In this document: positions 42,772 through 52,442 of the stretch, piece by piece | How the letters are laid out: the number at the start of each line of letters is the position of its first letter | How positions within the stretch are numbered: the first letter of the stretch is position 1 | Assembly: GCF_017916475.1 (NCBI RefSeq) | Contig: NZ_JAFMTB010000003.1 | Location: forward strand, 346,009 to 410,008 | Direction of reading: 5' to 3' | DNA from: Patulibacter sp. SYSU D01012 | Lineage (GTDB): Bacteria > Actinomycetota > Thermoleophilia > Solirubrobacterales > Solirubrobacteraceae | DNA: 64,000 nucleotides | The notes under the pieces: model-generated | Told to the model about the DNA's origin: nothing | Databases searched by the model: none | The model's input: the letters and a program-made list of their open reading frames with translations, nothing else | Program-made: the position numbers and the translations under genes

Positions 42772-43815
42772 ATGAGCACCGCCGCCCCAGACGTCCCCGC
42801 CCTGCCCGTCGGCGCCACGATGGACCGCGGCTTCGCGCTGCTGCGCCGCCGGCCCCGCGCGCTGCTGCTGCCGCAGCTGGCCCTCAACCTGGCGACGGTC
42901 GTCCCGATCGTCCTATTGTTCCTGCTCGGCTGGCTGCTGGTCGGCGACGTCGACACGCACGTCGAGGTCACCCGCCAGTCGACGATCTTCGGCGACTCGA
43001 CCCTGGAGCGGCGCGAGGTCGCCGACCTGAGCGGCGGGCAGGTCGCCGTCGTGGTGGTGCTCGGCGTGGTGGCGGCGCTCGTCTCGCTCTGGTTCTCGCT
43101 CGCCGCCTACGTGTCGGTGGTGCGCGGCGCCGAGCGCGCGGTCGCCGACGAGCCGCACCTGCCGCTCGGCCAGGCGATGACGCAGGCGCTGCGGGCCACC
43201 CCGCCGCTCTTCGGCCTGGGCGTTGTCTTCGCGGTCGCCGCCGCCGTCGCCGTCGGGCTGCTGGGCCTGCTCGTCGCGCTGCTCGCGCAGGCGTCCGCGG
43301 GCCTGGCGGTGCTCGCCGCGCTCGCCGTCCTGTGCCTGCTCGTGTACGTCGGCGTCCGCCTGTCGCTGTGGCCCGTCGCGCACCTGACGGAGGGGACGGG
43401 GTTCGCGTCGTTCGGGCGCTCCTGGGCGCTCACGGCCGGGCGCTTCTGGTCGCTGCTGGCGCTGTTCGTGCTCGTCGGGATCGTGGTGGCGGTCGTGTTC
43501 TCGGTCCTCACGATCGTGCTCGAGGCGCTCGTGCTGGGGGCGGCCTGGATCGACGACGCGGTCGGCGTGGCGGCGCTGATCCCGTTCGCCGTGCTGTACG
43601 TGCTCCTCGGCCTGATCGCCACCGCCGCGTACCTGGCGCCGATCGTCGTCGCGTACCGCACCATCGCCGGCATCGACGGCCCGGCGGGACGGCCCACGGA
43701 CGGCGGGTCGCACCCGGCCGACACGCCGCCGCACCGCGACCCGACGGCCCCGCGGCCGGCGCCCGAGCGGCTGTGGAGCCGGGACGCGCCGCCGGCGGAC
43801 GACCCGCGCGACTAG
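42772..43815 (+). CDS. Polytopic membrane protein (DUF7847/glycerophosphodiesterase-membrane-like)
   Basis: 347 residues with an N-terminal MDRGFALLRRRPRALLLPQL segment, then six or more hydrophobic stretches and a Pro/Arg-rich cytosolic tail. The pattern, with FGRSWALTAGRFWSLLALFVLV near the middle, is that of membrane domains found in glycerophosphodiester phosphodiesterase-like and related actinobacterial proteins; the function is unknown. The ATG has GGAG 9 bp upstream, and a TAGGGT box lies at 42735. Its stop codon shares CTAG with the stop of the convergent PAP2 gene. Confidence 0.78.
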   Translation: MSTAAPDVPALPVGATMDRGFALLRRRPRALLLPQLALNLATVVPIVLLFLLGWLLVGDVDTHVEVTRQSTIFGDSTLERREVADLSGGQVAVVVVLGVVAALVSLWFSLAAYVSVVRGAERAVADEPHLPLGQAMTQALRATPPLFGLGVVFAVAAAVAVGLLGLLVALLAQASAGLAVLAALAVLCLLVYVGVRLSLWPVAHLTEGTGFASFGRSWALTAGRFWSLLALFVLVGIVVAVVFSVLTIVLEALVLGAAWIDDAVGVAALIPFAVLYVLLGLIATAAYLAPIVVAYRTIAGIDGPAGRPTDGGSHPADTPPHRDPTAPRPAPERLWSRDAPPADDPRD

Positions 43816-44507
43816 GGGCGCCGCGTCCGGGCGTCCCGCGGACGGGCGACCGGAGTGGGGTCCGCCGTCGAGGGCGCCGCGGGCGGCCGGCGGGCGAGCG
43901 CGGCGCGGCCCAGCGTCGTCACGGCCACCGCGGTGGCGGTGCCGAGCGCCCAGCCGCCGAGGACGTCGGTGGGGCTGTGCACGCCGAGCACGACGCGCGA
44001 GAGGCCGACGAGCACGACGACGGCGGCGCACGCCGCCACCGCCCAGCGGCGTCCGGTCGCCGCGGCCACCACCAGGCCGAGCGCCAGCCAGCCCGCCGCG
44101 GACTGGGTGGAGTGGCCGGACGGGAAGCCGCTGCTCCGCTCGACGACCTCGTGCAGCGCGAGCGGCGGCCGCGGCCGCTCGACGATCGCCTTCGCCACGC
44201 CCGCGAGCGCCGCGCCGACGCCGAGCGACAGCACGGGCAGCAGGGCGTCCGCGGGCGGCGCACGGCGCAGGAGCACCAGCACCAGCCCGACGGCGAGCAG
44301 GATGCCGGCGAGCACGAAGCCCTGCCCCAGCTCGGTGAAGACGCGCGCGACGTCGACGAGCCAGGCGGGGCGCCAGCCGGCGACGCCGTCGACGACGTCG
44401 GCGTCGGCGCGCGTGACGGCGTTGCTGCCCCGCACGAGCGCCCCCAGGACGGCCACGACCGCGAGGGCGGCGGCGACGAGGACGGCGACGGAGCGGGAGC
44501 GGGTCAC
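43812..44507 (-). CDS. PAP2-family phosphatase
   Basis: 231-residue membrane phosphatase of the PAP2 (phosphatidate/undecaprenyl-pyrophosphate phosphatase) superfamily. The three active-site motifs are complete: KAIVERPRPP, FPSGHSTQ and SRVVLGVHSPTDVLGG. About six membrane helices are predicted. Likely substrates are lipid phosphates at the outer face of the membrane. GTG at 44507 is preferred since a charged TRSRS and a membrane helix follow at once; a GTG 14 codons upstream is possible. Its stop overlaps that of the convergent membrane-protein gene through CTAG. Confidence 0.9.
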   Translation of the reverse strand: MTRSRSVAVLVAAALAVVAVLGALVRGSNAVTRADADVVDGVAGWRPAWLVDVARVFTELGQGFVLAGILLAVGLVLVLLRRAPPADALLPVLSLGVGAALAGVAKAIVERPRPPLALHEVVERSSGFPSGHSTQSAAGWLALGLVVAAATGRRWAVAACAAVVVLVGLSRVVLGVHSPTDVLGGWALGTATAVAVTTLGRAALARRPPAAPSTADPTPVARPRDARTRRP

Positions 44508-44568
44508 GGGGGAGCGACGGCCGGGGACGCCGTGCTCCGAGCATCGCACGCGCCAGACGGGACCGGCG

Positions 44569-44778
44569 TCACCGGCCGCCGACGGCGGGGGCGGGCGCGG
44601 CGGCCGGCGGGCCGCCGGCGGGCGCGGCGGGGGCCGCGGGGTCCTCGTCGGGCGCGCCGACGAGGACGATCAGGGCGAGCTCTCCGGCGATCGCGAGGCA
44701 CGCGACGGCGAAGAGCAGCCGGCGCCGCAGGGCGCCGGCGACGCCGGCGCCGGCGGTGGGGACGAGGGCGGGGGACAC
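44569..44778 (-). CDS. Possible small single-pass membrane protein
   Basis: A 69-residue frame starting at a GTG just after the terminator of the Thr-rich protein gene. It reads as a short N-terminus, an Arg triplet, one clear membrane segment (LLFAVACLAIAGELALIVLV) and an Ala/Pro-rich acidic tail, i.e. a plausible type II small protein. There is no recognised family and no good Shine-Dalgarno sequence, so it may be chance. Confidence 0.4.
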   Translation of the reverse strand: MSPALVPTAGAGVAGALRRRLLFAVACLAIAGELALIVLVGAPDEDPAAPAAPAGGPPAAAPAPAVGGR

Positions 44779-44784
44779 GGCGGA

Positions 44785-44809
44785 CGGGCCGGCCGCGGAG
44801 GCCGGCCCG
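44785..44809 (-). terminator. Terminator after the Thr-rich secreted protein
   Basis: 10-bp stem with arm CGGGCCGGCC and a 5-base loop, starting 9 bp after the stop of the gene at 44819. Confidence 0.6.
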
Positions 44810-44818
44810 GGACCGGGA

Positions 44819-45322
44819 TCAGGACGCGGCGGGCGCCTGGTCCTCGAGGCGCTGCGCGGCCTGCACGCAGAGGACGAACGGCGAGCGGCGCTGGCCGGCG
44901 ACGCGCTTGCGGCTGAGGGTGCGGCAGGCGTCACGCGGCGTCTCGGCCGTGCCGGCGTCGAGCTTGGCGAGCGCGGTGACGCACTGGCTGAAGGGCGTGC
45001 CCTTCTGGCCCTTCACGTGGCGCGTGCTCTGGCCCTTGCAGAGCACGCCGTAGCCCCGGCGGGCGCCGGCGTCGGGCGTCGTCGTGGTGGGGGTCGTCTC
45101 CGTCGGCGTGGTCTCCGTCGGCGTCGTGTCGGTCGGCGTGGTCTCCGTCGGCGTCGTCACCGTGGTGCCGTCGTCGGTGGTGGTCGTCGCGGCGGCGACG
45201 GCCCCGTGCGGGGGCTTGGGCTTCTTCGGGCCGTCGGCCCAGGCGAGCGGCGCGGCGGCAGCCAGGGCGACGAGCCCGGCGGCCACGGTCGCCGTGGCGG
45301 TGCGGTTGCGGTCGATGCGCAT
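44819..45322 (-). CDS. Secreted Thr/Pro-repeat protein
   Basis: 167 residues. A signal peptide (MRIDRNRTATATVAAGLVAL, cleavage likely after APLAWA near 29) is followed by a basic stretch, a flexible linker of TTPTE/TTPTD repeats (about 53-82), and a C-terminal region of about 80 residues with four cysteines in two similar blocks (VLCKGQSTRHVKGQKGTPFS and CRTLSRKRVAGQRRSPFVLC), each with a basic core; the two blocks look like an internal duplication. It is likely exported and possibly wall-associated. The ATG has an excellent AAGGAG 5 bp upstream, and a 13-bp-stem hairpin lies in the leader. No function is known. Confidence 0.8.
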   Translation of the reverse strand: MRIDRNRTATATVAAGLVALAAAAPLAWADGPKKPKPPHGAVAAATTTTDDGTTVTTPTETTPTDTTPTETTPTETTPTTTTPDAGARRGYGVLCKGQSTRHVKGQKGTPFSQCVTALAKLDAGTAETPRDACRTLSRKRVAGQRRSPFVLCVQAAQRLEDQAPAAS

Positions 45323-45346
45323 GGTGCTCCTTCGGTCGAAAGCGGG

Positions 45347-45379
45347 CGAGCCCGGCCGCCGTCCCCGCGGCCGGGCTCG
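45347..45379 (-). other. Large hairpin in the leader of the Thr-rich protein gene
   Basis: Perfect 13-bp stem (arm CGAGCCCGGCCGC) with a 7-base loop, 25-57 bp before the ATG on the minus strand. It might be a leader structure that sets mRNA stability, or a terminator for upstream transcription. Confidence 0.55.
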
Positions 45380-45489
45380 CGTGCGGCGCCGGGGGGATCC
45401 GGGGCGCCGCAGGGTGAGGTGGTTGGTCCCTCGGGGAGAGAACGACCGGCACGGCCGGAAGTAAGGAGCTACTTCGCGAATCGTCGGAA

Positions 45490-45517
45490 CGCGCCGCGGA
45501 CGGCCGTCCGCGGCGCG
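45490..45517 (-). terminator. 28-bp perfect palindrome after the sigma-factor gene
   Basis: Arms of 14 bp (left arm CGCGCCGCGGACGG) with no spacer, 61 bp after the sigma-factor stop, followed on the minus strand by a short T-containing stretch. It is a likely terminator. Confidence 0.6.
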
Positions 45518-45577
45518 CCCCCGAGCGACCGCCCGGGGCCGCGGCACGCGCCCGTGGCGGGGACCGGGACCGTGGCG

Positions 45578-47446
45578 TCAGCCGCGGTCGGCGCGCGGGG
45601 CGCCGGGCGCGGACGGGCCGCCGGTCGCCGGGCGACCCGGGCCGGCCGCGGGGCCGGCGCCGGGGGCAGGACGCGCCCCCGGGCCCGCGCCGGCGCGTCC
45701 GGCGTCCCCGGGGGCCTCCGAGGAGCGGGCCGCGGAGCCGTCGTCCGGCGCGCCGGCGGGCGTCGTCCGGCCGGGGCGGCCGCCGCTCGCGGCCGGGGCG
45801 TCCGCGCGATCCTCGTGCGCCGAGGCCGCGGCGTCGGTCCGTCCCCGCGGGGGCTGCGCCCCAGCCTGCGCCGGCGGCCGCTCCTGCCCGGCCGCGCCGC
45901 GCTCCTGCTTCGCGGCGGCGGTGGCGGCACCGTCACCGCGCTGCGCCTTCGCCGCGGCCCGGTCCTGCTTGGCCTGCGCCTTGGCCGTGGCGCGATCCTG
46001 CTTCGCCTGCGCCTTGGCCGCGGCCCGGTCCTGCTTCGCCTGCGCCTTGGCCGCCCCGCGCTCGCGCTTCGCCGCGCCCGCGGCGTTCTTCCGCTGCTCG
46101 TGCGCCGCGCCGCGCCCTCGCGCGTCCGGGGGCTCCTGGCGCCGCCCCTCCGTCTGCTGCGGGCCCCCGCCCGTCGTGGCCCGGCGCGCGCCGGCGTCGT
46201 CCGGCCGCGTGCGGTCGCCGCCCGTCGGCGCCCCAGCGACGCGATCCTCGCGCTCCCGGCCGCCGGCGCTCGCGGCGGCAGCGGGCGCACCGGTAGCGGG
46301 CCGGCGTCCGGCCGGCGAGCGCGCCGTCCCGGCGTTCCGAGCCGTCTCGTCCCGCCGGCCGTCGGAGGCGCCGGCCGGGCGCGCCGCTGCCGCGGCGGCG
46401 ATCGGCGTCGCGTGCGCGCCGACCGCCGTCGCGCTCGTCGCGTCGGCCGCGGACGGGCCCGCCCCGACGGTCGCGGGCACGTCGGCGGCCGCGGACGGCG
46501 GACCGCCCGAGGTCACGACGGCGGCGGCGCCCCCACCGGCGACGGCCCCGACGGCCAGGACGGTGGCGGCGACCTTGCCGCCCGCGGGCACCAGGCCGAG
46601 CAGCGCCGAGAGGCTCGGCAGGAAGCCGCCGCCGGCCGCCGCGCCGCCGCCCGCCACGGAGGCGCCGCCCGCGGCGCCGAGCACCGGCAGCACCAGGCCG
46701 CCGGCCGCGACGGGCGGGGCCAGCGCGCCCAGGTCGGCCGGCCGGCGGCGCAGGCCCTCGGCGAACGCCCGGCAGCCCGCGCACTCGTCCAGGTGGGCCC
46801 GCACGGCGCGCCCGCGCAGCGTGCGGCGGTCGCCGTCCGAGAGCGCGCGGGCGATCGCGTCGCAATCCATCGCGCGGCCCTGCGCCAGGGTCGTGAGCGC
46901 CCGCCGCGCCTCGTAGACGCTCTGCTTCGCCGCGGTCTCGGCGATGCCGAACGTGTCGGCGATCTCGGCGAACGTCAGGCCGACGAGCTCGCGCAGGAGG
47001 AGCGCGCCGCGCTGCCGCTCCGTCAGGCGGGCCAGGTCGGCCTGGAGCGCCCGCAGGCGCTCGCGGTCCTCGATGGCGCCGCTGCCGACGCGGTCGGAGA
47101 CGTCGCGCGCCTCGTCCAGCTCGACGTGCGGCCGCCGCGCCCGCAGCAGGTCGATCGCCTCGTTGTGGGCCACGCGGAACAGCCACGGGCGCAGCGCGAT
47201 CGTGCGCCGCTCGCCGGGGAGCGCCTCGAGCGCCCGCAGCATCGTGCTCTGCACCGCGTCCGTCGCGTCGTGCTCGTTGCCCAGGATCGAGCGGCAGTAG
47301 CGGTGCAGCTCGGGGGCGTGCTCGCGGAAGATCGTCGCGAACGCCGCGGGGCTGCCGGCCGCGGCGGCGCGGGCGAGACGGGCGTCGGCGCGGTTGCGGC
47401 CGCGGGGGCGCTCGACTGGTCGGTGGCGGAGGCTCTGGGGTTCCAT
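45578..47446 (-). CDS. ECF sigma factor fused to zinc-finger, membrane segment and repeat tail
   Basis: 622 residues. Sigma region 2 is at about 34-105 (FREHAPELHRYCRSILGNEH, ATDAVQSTMLRALEAL, RPWLFRVAHNEAIDLLR) and region 4 at about 130-185 (LTERQRGALLLRELVGLTFA, EIADTFGIAETAAKQSVYEA). It continues in one frame into a zf-HC2/anti-sigma-type site (Cys195, His218, Cys222, Cys225), a Gly/Ala stretch with one membrane segment (about 291-311), and a 310-residue low-complexity tail with four copies of an 11-residue AKAQAKQDRAA unit. A membrane-tethered sigma that carries its own inhibitory module is the simplest reading (inference). It is divergent from clpB. Confidence 0.85.
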   Translation of the reverse strand: MEPQSLRHRPVERPRGRNRADARLARAAAAGSPAAFATIFREHAPELHRYCRSILGNEHDATDAVQSTMLRALEALPGERRTIALRPWLFRVAHNEAIDLLRARRPHVELDEARDVSDRVGSGAIEDRERLRALQADLARLTERQRGALLLRELVGLTFAEIADTFGIAETAAKQSVYEARRALTTLAQGRAMDCDAIARALSDGDRRTLRGRAVRAHLDECAGCRAFAEGLRRRPADLGALAPPVAAGGLVLPVLGAAGGASVAGGGAAAGGGFLPSLSALLGLVPAGGKVAATVLAVGAVAGGGAAAVVTSGGPPSAAADVPATVGAGPSAADATSATAVGAHATPIAAAAAARPAGASDGRRDETARNAGTARSPAGRRPATGAPAAAASAGGREREDRVAGAPTGGDRTRPDDAGARRATTGGGPQQTEGRRQEPPDARGRGAAHEQRKNAAGAAKRERGAAKAQAKQDRAAAKAQAKQDRATAKAQAKQDRAAAKAQRGDGAATAAAKQERGAAGQERPPAQAGAQPPRGRTDAAASAHEDRADAPAASGGRPGRTTPAGAPDDGSAARSSEAPGDAGRAGAGPGARPAPGAGPAAGPGRPATGGPSAPGAPRADRG

Positions 47447-47651
47447 GGCGCGGCGGTCGGTCGACGGACGGCCGTGGCTCACGGTACCCGCGCCGGGTCG
47501 GGCGTACGCCGGTCCGCCGCGGCGGGCGGACCGGTGTACGGCCGCGGGCCCGCAACCGGCACGCCGCGTCCCGGATCGCCCCGGCCCCGGGGCGACGCAG
47601 GGGCCGCCCCGCCGCTTCTCGCCCGCCCGGAGCGGACGCACGCCCGCCCTA

Positions 47652-47680
47652 TTGACATATGCCGAGCGACAGCGCAAAAT
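47652..47680 (+). promoter_or_regulatory. clpB promoter
   Basis: TTGACA (47652-47657), 17 bp, CAAAAT (47675-47680). The -35 is a perfect consensus; the -10 touches the first bases of the HspR-type operator. Confidence 0.65.
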
Positions 47681-47701
47681 CTCAGTACAAGCGACTCAGA
47701 T
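47679..47701 (+). promoter_or_regulatory. HAIR-like HspR operator before clpB
   Basis: ATCTCAGT, 7 bp, ACTCAGAT: arms match at seven of eight positions. The right arm is identical to that before dnaK, and the 7-bp gap equals that of the actinobacterial HAIR element. It overlaps the -10 and start region of the clpB promoter. Confidence 0.8.
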
Positions 47702-47787
47702 CACGACCCGGCGTCCCGCGGCCGCACCGCGGCAGGACGGTCCGCCGATGCGTCACGCTGTCCCTGTCCCCCGACCGAAAGGCGACC

Positions 47788-50343
<2,556 letters not shown>

Positions 50344-50408
50344 CGGCGGCGGGCGGTGACGGGGCCGGCCGGCGACGGTCGGGCCCGCGAGCGGCGCGCG
50401 GCGCCGCG

Positions 50409-50436
50409 GACGGGGCGGCCTGCGGGCCGCCCCGTC
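50409..50436. terminator. Terminator between clpB and the convergent secreted-protein gene
   Basis: Perfect 12-bp stem (arm GACGGGGCGGCC) with loop TGCG, able to serve both strands. Confidence 0.7.
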
Positions 50437-50447
50437 GCCGTCCCGGG

Positions 50448-51341
50448 CTACGGCCCGAGGATGGGGCCGACCGCGCCGTGGTGGATCGTCTTCACGCGGT
50501 AGCTCGCGTCGGCGTACGTGCTCGACCCCGACTCGTAGAGGACGTGCAGCTCGCCCTGCGCGGCCACGATCCCCTCGGACATGTTCGGCGCGGTGAAGAT
50601 CCGCGACGGCTGCGTCGGGGCGCCGGCGGGGGCGACGTCGATGCGGCTGCGGTTGTTCCGCCCCCAGGAGCGCGACCAGACGATCTTGCCGCCGACGACC
50701 GCCATCCCCTGCACGCGCGTGGGCGTCGAGATGGTCGCGGCGGGCGCGGCGCCCGGGACCTGCTTGCCGTTCAGGTCGTAGCGATAGGCGACGCTCGTGC
50801 CGGTCGCGGCCTCGGTGAACGCGCCCACCCACAGCGAGCTGCCGGCGATCGTCAGGTACGAGGACGCCTTCACGGGCCAGCTCTTGCCGGCCTTCACCGG
50901 CGTGGCGGTGCCGTTCGCGGCGTTCAGGACCTTCTTCGCGTAGCGCGTGACCCGCCCGCCGTCGGCCGTCCACAGGAACCCCTGGGACATCGCGAGCCCG
51001 CCGACGTGGCCCTTCGTCGGCAGCGACAGCAGCTTCTCGCGCTTGCCCGTCGTGCGGTCGACGACGGCGATCCGGCTGTTCTGCTGCTTCTGCCCGTCGT
51101 AGTACGAGATGACGAGGGCGTCGCGCTCGGGCCAGTACGCCAGGCCCTGCGGCACCCACGGCGTGTCGTCGCCGGGGATGAGCGCCGGGCCGCGGTCGAA
51201 GTAGCGGTAGTAGCGCTGCAGGTCGGACGGGTCGCCGGCGAGCGCGGGCGCCGCGAGCACGCCGGTCAGGGCGGCGGACGCCAGGGTGGCCGCGGCGACG
51301 CGCACGGCCTGCCGGCGAGGGATGCGGGGAGCGGGGGACAT
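50448..51341 (-). CDS. Exported beta-propeller-like protein
   Basis: 297 residues. The N-terminus has Arg-Arg followed by a hydrophobic stretch and an AxA site (RRQAVRVAAATLASAALTGV, then APALA near 35), so it is exported, possibly by Tat. The mature part is a series of repeated strands with small loops (WVPQGLAYWPERDALVISYY, IAVVDRTTGKREKLLSLPTK, GGLAMSQGFLWTADGGRVTR, VQGMAVVGGKIVWSRSWG), the look of a six-bladed propeller. No catalytic motif is recognised. The ATG has GGAGG 4 bp upstream. It converges on clpB. Confidence 0.82.
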   Translation of the reverse strand: MSPAPRIPRRQAVRVAAATLASAALTGVLAAPALAGDPSDLQRYYRYFDRGPALIPGDDTPWVPQGLAYWPERDALVISYYDGQKQQNSRIAVVDRTTGKREKLLSLPTKGHVGGLAMSQGFLWTADGGRVTRYAKKVLNAANGTATPVKAGKSWPVKASSYLTIAGSSLWVGAFTEAATGTSVAYRYDLNGKQVPGAAPAATISTPTRVQGMAVVGGKIVWSRSWGRNNRSRIDVAPAGAPTQPSRIFTAPNMSEGIVAAQGELHVLYESGSSTYADASYRVKTIHHGAVGPILGP

Positions 51342-51456
51342 CGGACCTCCGGGGGGATCGGGGTGGGCGTCGCCTGACCGTACCCGCGCTCGGCGAGCGC
51401 CAAGCGCGCCGCCGCTCCAGCCGGTCGCCGCGCGGGCCGGGGGACGCCCGCGGCGC

Positions 51457-51462
51457 TAGCGT
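51457..51462 (+). promoter_or_regulatory. -10 box TAGCGT, DUF6457-like gene
   Basis: TAGCGT lies exactly 6 bp before the ATG at 51469, predicting a leaderless mRNA. Confidence 0.5.
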
Positions 51463-51468
51463 GGCCGC

Positions 51469-51735
51469 ATGAGCGACGACACGACCACCATCGAGGGCTA
51501 CCTGGCGGTGCTCGCCGAGCAGCTGGGCGAGGCCGCGCCGACGGCGGACGAGATCCGCGAGCTGCTCGACGTCGCCCGCCACGCCGCGCACCGCTCGCAG
51601 CGGCAGGCGGCGCCGCTGGCGTGCTGGATCGCCGGCCGCAGCGGCCGGCCGGTGCGCGAGGTGCTCGAGCTCGTCGAGTCCGACCCGCGGCTGTGCGAGC
51701 CGGGCGAGGACGCGGACGCCCCGGTCGGCGCGTAG
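51469..51735 (+). CDS. Small DUF6457-like helical protein
   Basis: 88 residues, largely helical: EGYLAVLAEQLGEAAPTADE, IRELLDVARHAAHRSQRQAA, PLACWIAGRSGRPVREVLEL, with an acidic tail. It resembles the DUF6457 domain, which I recall as adjacent or fused to MobA in actinobacteria; mobA here is the convergent neighbour 50 bp away and moeA follows. A role beside molybdenum-cofactor nucleotide attachment is suggested by context only. The ATG is set by TAGCGT 6 bp upstream. Confidence 0.78.
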   Translation: MSDDTTTIEGYLAVLAEQLGEAAPTADEIRELLDVARHAAHRSQRQAAPLACWIAGRSGRPVREVLELVESDPRLCEPGEDADAPVGA

Positions 51736-51785
51736 GCCGGCCGCACCCCTGCCCGGCGGGCCGGCGCGGGCCCGGGCCGGGCCCG

Positions 51786-52364
51786 TCAGGCGCTCGCCAG
51801 GTCCTCGGGCCGGTTGACGTTCGCCAGGTACGCCGCCGGGTCGCCGCCGGGCACGAGCGTCGCGGCGTCCAGGACCGCCGCCCCGAGCGCACGGACCGTG
51901 CGGACGACGGGCGCGCCCTCCGCCGCCGCGGCGGCGAGCGCGTCCGCGTGCCCGGGCGAGAAGCGGCCGAGCAGCGGGTGCACGCGCCCCGCTCCCTCGA
52001 CCACGACGAGCGGCTCGGGCCGCGCGGCGAGCGCCGCCAGCAGCGCGGCGGGCACCCGCGGCAGGTCGACGGGCAGCACGACGACGGGCGCCTGCGCGCG
52101 CCGCAGCGCCGCCGCGACCCCCGCCAGCGGGTGCTGCGGCGCGTCGGGCTCGTCCCACCGCGCCGCGGCCGTCGGCGGCAGGACGGACCCGGCCTTCGCG
52201 ACCACCACCGGCGTCAGGCCCGCCGCCGTCGCCGCGGCGACGGCGTGCGCGAGCAGCGGCCGGCCGTCGAGCGGCACGCCGGCCTTCGGGCGCCCCATCC
52301 GCCGCGACCGGCCGCCCGCCAGGACGGCGACGACGCGCGCGGGCTCGGGGACGGCGGCGGGCAT
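51786..52364 (-). CDS. mobA: Molybdenum cofactor guanylyltransferase MobA-like
   Basis: 192-residue nucleotidyltransferase that attaches GMP to molybdopterin. It has the N-terminal LAGGRSRRMGRPKAGVPLDG loop that binds GTP, ARWDEPDAPQHPLAGVAAAL, VVLPVDLPRVPAALLAAL holding the metal Asp, and an Asn near the C-terminus in AYLANVNRPEDL, all as in MobA. A CTP- or other sugar-nucleotide transferase is less likely given moeA next door. The ATG is preceded at 6 bp by CAGACT, a CANNNT variant of the local -10 box. It is divergent from moeA. Confidence 0.87.
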   Translation of the reverse strand: MPAAVPEPARVVAVLAGGRSRRMGRPKAGVPLDGRPLLAHAVAAATAAGLTPVVVAKAGSVLPPTAAARWDEPDAPQHPLAGVAAALRRAQAPVVVLPVDLPRVPAALLAALAARPEPLVVVEGAGRVHPLLGRFSPGHADALAAAAAEGAPVVRTVRALGAAVLDAATLVPGGDPAAYLANVNRPEDLASA

Positions 52365-52430
52365 GGGGCCAGTCTGACGGGACCACCCGCGCACGCCGTC
52401 CGGCGCCGCGCGCGGCGCGGAGCGCGCCCG

Positions 52431-52436
52431 TACGAT
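52431..52436 (+). promoter_or_regulatory. -10 box TACGAT, moeA
   Basis: TACGAT lies exactly 6 bp before the ATG at 52443, predicting a leaderless mRNA. Confidence 0.5.
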
Positions 52437-52442
52437 CCGCGC

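Larger units (their letters stand above)
47447..47787. other. Divergent sigma factor/clpB control region
   Basis: 341 bases with no gene. The clpB half has the promoter and HAIR-like site described separately and a leader of about 90 bases. The sigma-factor half shows a GGTACC site but no box at leaderless distance. Confidence 0.6.

Noticed and set aside
45578-47446. Splitting the sigma-factor gene into a sigma gene and a separate anti-sigma gene
   Set aside because: The frame continues without a stop or plausible internal start with ribosome site between region 4 and the zinc site. I report it as a fusion while noting that a sequencing error could mimic this.
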